Shown here piece by piece: positions 1-5,872 of a stretch of 7,183 bases of DNA; position 1 is the first letter of the stretch, and each line of letters begins with the position of its first letter. This stretch comes from CAKQOE01 sp963627215 (lineage in GTDB: Bacteria; Bacillota; Clostridia; Peptostreptococcales; Anaerovoracaceae). The notes under the pieces were generated by a model, which worked only from the letters and a program-made list of their open reading frames with translations, was not told where the DNA came from and did no database searches. Made by a program: the position numbers and the translations under genes. The stretch spans positions 1 to 7,183 of the forward strand of contig CAVGAH010000104.1 of NCBI GenBank assembly GCA_963627215.1, read 5' to 3'.

Positions 1-1276
1 GACAAAGACTGCTTCAAACAGAGTTGAATACAGTGATGAAACAAAGATACCTCTTACAACAGATACAGTAATAAAAGCATGCGCAGAGCTTGACGGCGTA
101 TACAGCAGCGTATCGACATTCAACTACGTAGCTAAAGGCAAAACAGCCCCTGTAAGATCAGACAAGGCTCCGCAGATATTCGATGAAGATATAGAGATAA
201 CACTCAGCACAGATGCTGACGGCGCAAATATCTACTATACAACAGACGGCAGCGAGCCGACAGCTGAGTCAAAGCTTTACGATGCTCCGTTCACACTTAC
301 AGATACAGCGACAGTTAAAGCTATAGCAATGAAAAATGGATTTGATCCGAGTACTGTAGCTGAGTTCACTTATACAATGAGAGGAACTACAGCAGCAGTA
401 ACTGCATCACCTGCAGCAGGCAAGATCACGATGCCGGGCACTGTTCTTCTCTCATGTGAGACAGAAGATGCGACTATCTACTACACAACAGATGGAACGG
501 ATCCTACAAGAGAGTCATCTGTATACGATGCAGACGGTATACATGTAACAGAAGCAGTCACTGTAAAGGCTATGGCAACAGCACCTGAACTCAAGGACAG
601 CGTTATATCTACATTTGCGTACGAAAAGAAGACAGGATCATCAGGCGGCGGTGGCGGCGGATCGACAACGGCTCCGACAACACCAACGGAACCAACTACG
701 CCTGCGACTCCGACAACACCTGAACAGCCTGCAGGAAATACATCGCTCTTTGACGATGTAACTTCAGGAGCATGGTACTACGATGCAGTCAACAAGGCTA
801 AAGAAAAGGGTATAATGAAAGGTGTAAGCAAGAACACATTCGAACCACAAGGCGGAGTAACGCGCGCTATGTTCGTTACAGTCCTCGGAAGACTTTCAAA
901 CGTTGATACATCAGCGTATAAGACTTCAGGCTTCAGTGATGTCGTATCAGGTTCATACTACGAGCCTTACGTAGCATGGGCAAAGGAAAAGGGCATCGTG
1001 AACGGCGTGAGCGCAACAAGCTTCGCACCTGACAAAATGATATCGAGACAGGAAATGGCAGTAATGATATCGAAGCTAAAATCGGAAGGAGACGTCACCG
1101 TCTCAGAAACAGCGCTTTCAGGCATGACAGACAGCAGTGCTGTAGTATCATGGGCAAAGGATGGAGTTGCATACTGCATCGAAAACGGCCTTATGCAGGG
1201 CAAGACAGGCGGAATGTTCGACCCTGCAGGCAAGGCAACGAGAGCAGAACTTGCAGTACTCATCCAGCGCCTGTAA
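1..1276 (+). CDS. SLH-domain cell-surface protein with chitobiase-C-like repeats (3' part; start lies left of the window)
   Basis: The open frame enters at the left edge (first full codon at base 2) and ends at TAA 1274-1276, giving 424 residues of a longer protein. The first ATG inside it (329) falls in the middle of a repeat and is not the start. Seen in order: the C-terminal half of a repeat (residues 1-43), two full repeats (about 49-125 and 126-207), each with the motif IYYTTDG(S/T)(E/D)PT, a Gly6 then Thr/Pro-rich linker (209-246), and three SLH domains (248-302, 308-361, 373-424). The repeats resemble the CHB_HEX_C beta-sandwich found at the C-terminus of chitobiases and as a spacer or binding module in many surface proteins. 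SLH triplets are known to bind pyruvylated secondary cell-wall polymer, so this protein is probably held on the outer face of the wall by its C-terminus. What the missing N-terminus does cannot be told. The protease gene starts 45 bp after the stop. Confidence 0.92.
   Translation, partial: TKTASNRVEYSDETKIPLTTDTVIKACAELDGVYSSVSTFNYVAKGKTAPVRSDKAPQIFDEDIEITLSTDADGANIYYTTDGSEPTAESKLYDAPFTLTDTATVKAIAMKNGFDPSTVAEFTYTMRGTTAAVTASPAAGKITMPGTVLLSCETEDATIYYTTDGTDPTRESSVYDADGIHVTEAVTVKAMATAPELKDSVISTFAYEKKTGSSGGGGGGSTTAPTTPTEPTTPATPTTPEQPAGNTSLFDDVTSGAWYYDAVNKAKEKGIMKGVSKNTFEPQGGVTRAMFVTVLGRLSNVDTSAYKTSGFSDVVSGSYYEPYVAWAKEKGIVNGVSATSFAPDKMISRQEMAVMISKLKSEGDVTVSETALSGMTDSSAVVSWAKDGVAYCIENGLMQGKTGGMFDPAGKATRAELAVLIQRL
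2..622 (+). repeat. Tandem chitobiase/hexosaminidase C-terminal-like repeats (2.5 copies)
   Basis: Copies lie at about 2-130 (partial), 146-376 and 377-622. Each full copy carries a beta strand rich in L/T/S, the IYYTTDG-x-x-PT turn, a conserved Y-D-A segment (LYDA, VYDA), then T-VKA-A strands and an STFAY or AEFTY end. Similarity is clear in protein and only partial in DNA, so these are old duplications and not recent copy-number expansion. The array may continue to the left of the window. Confidence 0.85.
626..739 (+). other. Low-complexity Gly and Thr/Pro linker between repeats and SLH domains
   Basis: This stretch encodes about 38 residues: a GSS-Gly6-S run followed by a Thr/Pro-rich tract with TTP and TEP units. 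It separates the beta-sandwich repeats from the wall-binding domains. Such tracts are usually flexible spacers in surface proteins and are often O-glycosylated; glycosylation here is only a possibility. Confidence 0.8.
743..1273 (+). repeat. Three SLH (S-layer homology) domains
   Basis: Copies are at about 743-907, 923-1084 and 1118-1273. All show F(S/D)DV- or M-D-S-like openings, an aromatic/A-(V/K)-A helix, a G(I/L)(M/V)-G turn and an F-P or FDP strand before the motif related to ITRAE. The motif reads VTRAMF in copy 1, ISRQEM in copy 2 and ATRAEL in copy 3, so the Arg is kept in all three while the exact TRAE form occurs only in the third. Placement at the extreme C-terminus is a normal arrangement for wall-anchored proteins. 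Confidence 0.93.
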
Positions 1277-1311
1277 GGATATTACAAAACGTGTGAAAAC
1301 ATTGGTCAAAT

Positions 1312-1317
1312 TGAGGA
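1312..1317 (+). promoter_or_regulatory. Ribosome binding site of the protease gene
   Basis: GAGGA (1313-1317) lies 4 nt before ATG 1322, a slightly short spacing. The 45-bp gap after the upstream stop contains no stem followed by a T-run and no paired -35/-10 boxes, which favours read-through from the SLH gene. Confidence 0.7.
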
Positions 1318-1321
1318 AAAT

Positions 1322-4300
1322 ATGAAAGAAGTAAAAAAAGCTGTTGAACGATCTATGACATTTTTCCTTACTGTGAGCCTTGTATTTGCCGGTTCTCTGC
1401 CCACCTGGGCAGAGAACGGCACAGGCTCAGCTAAAGAGGAAAACACAAGCCATGAAAGCAGCCTGACAGAAGATAATGCTTCTCAGCAGGGCGATGCGAT
1501 AGATAATGAATATATCGTATGGTATGACGGTTTTTTTGAGCAGGACAGTGCTCAGAAGATAAGAAAGAGCAAAAGTAAGAATGCCGCAGACACCGCAGAT
1601 AAACAGATAAGCCTTCTTATGGCGCAGCCTGAGATACAGGCTGTCGAAGCAGATACAGATACTGAAGGATCTGAAGGTCTGGCGCTTATAAAAGTGGACT
1701 CATCGCTGAGCGATGAAGAGGAAAAGGATTTCATAGACGAGCTTGCGTCAGAACCGGGCGTAAAAGCTGTGGAAAAAAATTACAGTGTACATACATTTGT
1801 AGAACCTGCATCTGATTCAGACGCGGATGCGGCTGCAGGAAGATACAGCAGTATTCTTGCAGGAGTAACGTCTGATGCCTATGCAGATCAGCAGTATGCG
1901 CTTACAAGCGTTCGTGCTGACGAGGCGTGGAACATGATAGACTACAAAACAGCTGCAACAGTAAGAGTAGCTGTAGTAGACAGTGGCGTAGATGCCACAC
2001 ACCCCGATCTCCAGGGAAAAATACTTGATGGATACAATTATGTTGAATACGATTCATCAGGCAGAAAATACAGTACTGATGATGCAAGCGACGATAACGG
2101 TCACGGAACTCACGTAGCCGGTATAATCGCTGCAGTGAGCAACAACAGCATGGGAATATCAGGAGTGACAGGCGCACTTGACGTACAGATACTCCCTGTA
2201 AAAGTTCTTGATGATGAAGGAAACGGAACGACATACGATGTCGTTAAAGGCATAAAATACGCAGCTGACAACGGAGCGGATTTCATAAACCTTTCGCTTG
2301 GATCTAATTATGCGTCGGCTGTAGAAGAGGCAGCAGTAGATTACGCTCTTTCAAAGGGCAGCCTCTGTATAGCTGCTTCAGGAAATGACGGCGCAGACGT
2401 GAGCACGAGCTTCCCTGCGGCGTATGATAATGTAATGGCCATAGGCTCGATAGACAGCCAGGATGAACGCTCATACTTTTCAAATTACGGACAGGGTCTC
2501 GACCTGACTGCACCGGGTTCTGCGATACTTTCGACTGTTCCGGAGAGATGTGCGGCAGCTCTGCAGGCAGAGGGCAGAAAGGTGTTCGGTAATTCGCGCG
2601 AGGGTTATTATGCGATACTCAGCGGAACGTCCATGGCTACACCGTGCGCTACAGGTGTTGCGGTGATATACAAGGCTGTTAACCCTTCAGCTGACTGTAC
2701 GGATATACGTCAGCATCTGAATGAAACAGCTCGTGACATAGGAGATATAGGATTTGATGTTTACACAGGAAACGGATGTATAGATGCTGCTGCTGCGCTC
2801 GGCGAGCCTATAAAGCGGATAGCTGTACGTATGAAGTCTCCGAAGAGCGGCGATGAGATATACGAAAAAACATCGATACATTTCCAGGTAAATACAAATC
2901 TTAATATAGATCATGTAGACCTTTACATGAATGAAATATCAGACAGCAAAAAAATAGCAGAGATAGATGTCTCTGACGGTCAGAGCCTGTACGACTATGT
3001 ACTTGATACAACTAAATATGAGGATGGCGCTTATACGTTCATACTTAAGTCATATACGGCTAATGGCACACCTGTTGGCGAGCCTGCTTCATCAACGGGC
3101 GTGCAGATACTGAATGCGATACCTGACGGCTTTGTTGTAGAGGCCAGAGATCCGAAGGGCTCGCCTTCAAATGAAGCTATAGTGGAAATATATGGAATCA
3201 GCAAAGCGACTTCGAAATATGAGCTGATATACAGCAGCACGACTACAGATCTCGGTTATGACAGAATAAAAGATACAGATCCTGACAATGAGTATTCTTC
3301 ATATTCGATGCGTATCACAGGCTCTTACGGAAGCGGAAGCAGTATGTCGTATTATTCGTACAGGATGGATGATATAGAGCCGGGAAGCAAAGTGGTAGCA
3401 GATGCGACATCAGCAGCTGCACGTGAAACAGGCTTTTCGATGAAGGACACGGACGGCAGTGAAGTGAATGAACCGTATCTGCTGCTTGCCCCGATAGAAG
3501 GCGGCTCAGAAAGCTCAGAAGGTCAGGAGCTCAACGATATGCCTGTATGGACGATATACTCAGACAGTGAGATATACCTGAGCGAGGGCGATTATCACTA
3601 TGAAACTTACTGGTCGCCGGCGATGTCTGTATCACCTGATTACAGTAAGCCGGGATATTACCTCTCAGGTACGATGTCTGTATCAGGCAATGGAAGTGTT
3701 ATACATGCTGATTATCATGATGCAGGTATACTCAGATGTAAGGTCGAGGACGGATTTGACGGAATACTTCAGGCTTCTATAGCACTGAATGACAGGATAC
3801 CGTTCCTGCCGGCAGGATATATAAGAGGTGAGGTCCTTTATCTTACGCCTCAGAAATACGATGTAAAGGGCATAGTTTCACGCGAGATAGACGGTGAGAC
3901 GTGGAGCGTTGTTCTTCAGAAGAATGATACATACGTTGTTTCAAAGGGCAGCGATGAAACGATAGAATTTTCAGCAAAGGTAGGGCTTACGAAATTTGAG
4001 CCGGCACAGAATTCTCTCAGAACGGACAGTGACGGTACTCAGTATATATACAGAGGCGATATATTCAGAACTGTAAATGAAATGAGTGTCGGAGGGGATA
4101 CTGTAATATCAGGCTTCAGTGGCGATTATCCTACGTTCAGTGTTTATCGTGTACTGGATGACGGAACTGAGGAGCTTGCATATCAGGTGACTGACACATG
4201 GCAGGCAAGAGCAAGCACATGGAATTCAGAAAGGCTGTCTGTCTCTACGGGTGCTGTACCTGAAGCAGGTCATTACAGAGCGAAGCTGACGTTTAATGCG

Positions 4301-5818
4301 GGTCCGCTGGGCGGACTGAGTGAGAAGTATATTAATTTTGAACTCAGGAACCGTTCTGGATCCGATGAGATCGATTCTGTATTGACTATGGGCTCAAATA
4401 CGACTCTTCCGAGGGCTGAAATGACACTTTTCCGCTGGGATGACGAGGCGCAGAGCTGGGTAAACGCACTGAACGGTGGTGGATCGATAAAATACAGCGA
4501 TGGTAGCAGGGCTACTCTTGTAGAAAATAATATAACGCTCAACAAGGACGGCATAAACGCAGCTGTTATAAAGTATTCACACAGGAAAAAGGGTACGAAC
4601 TCGAGCGAGGTATATAACGGATTTCAGATATATTATTACGAATCTGTTGACGATCTGAAGGATATCGATCTCAGTGATGCACTTAAAAGAACTGATATAA
4701 GTATTACTGACAATTACGGAAACAGCGCTGCAAATTCTGTAAAATATGCAAATATAGGGTTATCAAGCTCAGGAAACGGAAAGCTCACAGACAGCAGACC
4801 GCTGACGGAGACAGAGCTTCCTGTCGGGGCAGTATACATACCTGAGGGAATGTATGGATATGTCTATGCAAACTTCAGGATGCATAATGATGAATATTTC
4901 CTGATAAAGTATGATGCTTCTACGGCATCGGAAAATATTGCTCTTGACGGAACTCAGACCAAAAAGGTGACTGTTGAGATACCTGGCGACATGCAGGGAG
5001 CTGTGATATATCCTGACATGATGTCAAAGGATGAAGCTTCAGCGCCGGATCTTGATTTTACGGATAAAGCTGAATTCTATCTGTCGGATGGCACGTATTC
5101 ACCTTATGTTGCACTGCAGACAGCTGATGCATCACAGCAGATAACGGTGAATGTTCCTGAATTTGAACTGAATGCAGACAGAAAGATCGTTATAAGCGGT
5201 GATTTTTCTGCGGCGATAGAGCTCAGTCAGACGATTATAAATAAAAAACAGAATATTACAGGAAATGTAAAAATAGAAGACAGCAACGGAAACAGGCTGG
5301 TAAATATCGCATCGAAAAACGGAGCGATATACGAGGCGACATCGCCTCAGGCAGTGGCGGGCGCTGACGGTACGGCAGGGAAGCAGCTTTCCGATGTTTC
5401 TTATACCGGACTTAAGATCACGCCTGAATATTACGACGGTTCAGGGGATCATTTTGTAAGATTTACATGTGCTCCGGCAGGCAGGGTGATATCTGCAGAG
5501 GCGAGATTCACTGTATCGGATGACAGCTCGCATCATAGTGCTATAACTCTGGCAGAGAGCGACGCGTATGATATAACGACTGAAAACGGTCAGGCATGCG
5601 CAGTTATACGAAGCGGAAAGGATGGTTATCGTGTTGTAACTGCAGAGATACAGCAGTCATCTGTGGAGCAGCAGATAACATTTACTCTGATACGAGGCGG
5701 AACACAGATAGCATCTGCCGGTATAAATGATATATTTGATGAAACAAATAATACGTACAGAACAGGATTTTCTGTAAAAGCCGGTGATAAGATAATCATA
5801 ACTTCAAGGTTATCATGA
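1322..5818 (+). CDS. Secreted subtilisin-like serine protease (peptidase family S8) with a very large C-terminal extension
   Basis: Encodes 1498 residues. Residues 1-30 form a Sec signal peptide (MKEVKK start, hydrophobic core, likely cleavage after TWA). Residues 62-159 look like an inhibitor-I9 propeptide, ending VKAVEKNYSV. The catalytic domain (about 189-492) carries all subtilase motifs: D220 in VAVVDSGVD, H261 in NGHGTHVAG, oxyanion N355 in AASGNDG and S437 in SGTSMATP, so it should be an active endopeptidase outside the membrane after propeptide removal. Residues 500-598 resemble a bacterial Ig-like domain (SPKSGDEIY opening). About 900 further residues are beta-rich, Tyr/Ser/Asp-rich and unrecognised, with a degenerate motif at 751, 1171 and 1252. 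There is no LPXTG, SLH or C-terminal membrane helix; the protein ends ITSRLS. The length far exceeds the 350-450 residues of simple subtilisins and is closer to large multidomain surface subtilases. The substrate is unknown. ATG 1322 is chosen for its GAGGA site and because it begins the signal peptide. Confidence 0.95.
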   Translation: MKEVKKAVERSMTFFLTVSLVFAGSLPTWAENGTGSAKEENTSHESSLTEDNASQQGDAIDNEYIVWYDGFFEQDSAQKIRKSKSKNAADTADKQISLLMAQPEIQAVEADTDTEGSEGLALIKVDSSLSDEEEKDFIDELASEPGVKAVEKNYSVHTFVEPASDSDADAAAGRYSSILAGVTSDAYADQQYALTSVRADEAWNMIDYKTAATVRVAVVDSGVDATHPDLQGKILDGYNYVEYDSSGRKYSTDDASDDNGHGTHVAGIIAAVSNNSMGISGVTGALDVQILPVKVLDDEGNGTTYDVVKGIKYAADNGADFINLSLGSNYASAVEEAAVDYALSKGSLCIAASGNDGADVSTSFPAAYDNVMAIGSIDSQDERSYFSNYGQGLDLTAPGSAILSTVPERCAAALQAEGRKVFGNSREGYYAILSGTSMATPCATGVAVIYKAVNPSADCTDIRQHLNETARDIGDIGFDVYTGNGCIDAAAALGEPIKRIAVRMKSPKSGDEIYEKTSIHFQVNTNLNIDHVDLYMNEISDSKKIAEIDVSDGQSLYDYVLDTTKYEDGAYTFILKSYTANGTPVGEPASSTGVQILNAIPDGFVVEARDPKGSPSNEAIVEIYGISKATSKYELIYSSTTTDLGYDRIKDTDPDNEYSSYSMRITGSYGSGSSMSYYSYRMDDIEPGSKVVADATSAAARETGFSMKDTDGSEVNEPYLLLAPIEGGSESSEGQELNDMPVWTIYSDSEIYLSEGDYHYETYWSPAMSVSPDYSKPGYYLSGTMSVSGNGSVIHADYHDAGILRCKVEDGFDGILQASIALNDRIPFLPAGYIRGEVLYLTPQKYDVKGIVSREIDGETWSVVLQKNDTYVVSKGSDETIEFSAKVGLTKFEPAQNSLRTDSDGTQYIYRGDIFRTVNEMSVGGDTVISGFSGDYPTFSVYRVLDDGTEELAYQVTDTWQARASTWNSERLSVSTGAVPEAGHYRAKLTFNAGPLGGLSEKYINFELRNRSGSDEIDSVLTMGSNTTLPRAEMTLFRWDDEAQSWVNALNGGGSIKYSDGSRATLVENNITLNKDGINAAVIKYSHRKKGTNSSEVYNGFQIYYYESVDDLKDIDLSDALKRTDISITDNYGNSAANSVKYANIGLSSSGNGKLTDSRPLTETELPVGAVYIPEGMYGYVYANFRMHNDEYFLIKYDASTASENIALDGTQTKKVTVEIPGDMQGAVIYPDMMSKDEASAPDLDFTDKAEFYLSDGTYSPYVALQTADASQQITVNVPEFELNADRKIVISGDFSAAIELSQTIINKKQNITGNVKIEDSNGNRLVNIASKNGAIYEATSPQAVAGADGTAGKQLSDVSYTGLKITPEYYDGSGDHFVRFTCAPAGRVISAEARFTVSDDSSHHSAITLAESDAYDITTENGQACAVIRSGKDGYRVVTAEIQQSSVEQQITFTLIRGGTQIASAGINDIFDETNNTYRTGFSVKAGDKIIITSRLS
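1886..2797 (+). other. Subtilase catalytic domain
   Basis: The codons for the catalytic residues are Asp220 at 1979-1981, His261 at 2102-2104, oxyanion-hole Asn355 at 2384-2386 and Ser437 at 2630-2632. The mature N-terminus probably lies near DQQYALTSVRADEAWN (residues 189 onward), the usual position of the first helix in this family. Two departures from classic subtilisin are noted: the residues after the serine read ATPCATG where SPHVAG is common, and there are about 19 extra residues between APG (397-399) and the serine. Confidence 0.92.
3572..5224 (+). repeat. Degenerate threefold motif in the protease C-terminal extension
   Basis: Three places share an aromatic-(L/I)-x-(D/E)-G-x-Y opening: IYLSEGDYHY (residue 751, nt 3572-3745), VYIPEGMYGY (residue 1171, nt 4832-5011) and FYLSDGTYSP (residue 1252, nt 5075-5224). 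Each is followed 25-40 residues later by a strand such as MSVSGNGSV, IALDGTQTKKVTV or FELNADRKIVI, then an A-(I/V)-(L/I/E) end. The pattern suggests related beta-sandwich units of about 50-60 residues. The match was made by eye and is weak outside the opening motif. Copies two and three are close together; the first is far upstream. Confidence 0.4.
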
Positions 5819-5859
5819 TCGTGTTTAGCATAAGCTGTTTTGTATTGTAAAGATATAAT

Positions 5860-5864
5860 GAGGA
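5860..5864 (+). promoter_or_regulatory. Ribosome binding site that selects the start of the propeller gene
   Basis: GAGGA at 5860-5864 is 8 nt before ATG 5873. Two other in-frame ATGs exist: 5858 overlaps the site itself and 5867 is only 2 nt from it. Normal spacing therefore picks 5873, which also gives a typical MKYLKK signal-peptide start. The 54-bp gap after the protease stop has no terminator-like stem. Confidence 0.7.
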
Positions 5865-5872
5865 TCATGCGG

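Noticed and set aside
329..331. ATG 329 as the start of the SLH gene
   Set aside because: The frame is open back to the window edge, and the upstream part encodes the same chitobiase-like repeats; 329 falls inside a repeat.
1531..1537. Run of seven T near the start of the protease gene as a phase-variation tract
   Set aside because: Seven bases is short for slippage switching; similar A7 runs occur by chance elsewhere in the gene (1773-1779, 2948-2954), and the frame is intact.
1902..2234. Minus-strand open frame opposite the protease catalytic domain, and similar minus-strand frames elsewhere
   Set aside because: They lie opposite a gene with clear domain motifs, are rich in Cys/Leu/Arg/Ser as expected of antisense reading, show no domain and have no credible ribosome binding context.
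3600..3782. Plus-strand 60-codon frame inside the protease gene, and one at 6066-6290 inside the propeller gene
   Set aside because: Both are out-of-frame shadows of the larger coding sequences, with compositions that do not resemble real proteins.
5823..5842. Short AGC-ATAA-GCT inverted repeat followed by GTTTT after the protease stop
   Set aside because: A 3-bp stem and interrupted T-run are far too weak for an intrinsic terminator.
5854..5859. TATAAT sequence just before the propeller gene
   Set aside because: No -35-like box lies 15-19 bp upstream and there is no TG extension. Transcription from it would start near 5866, which would remove the GAGGA site needed for ATG 5873.
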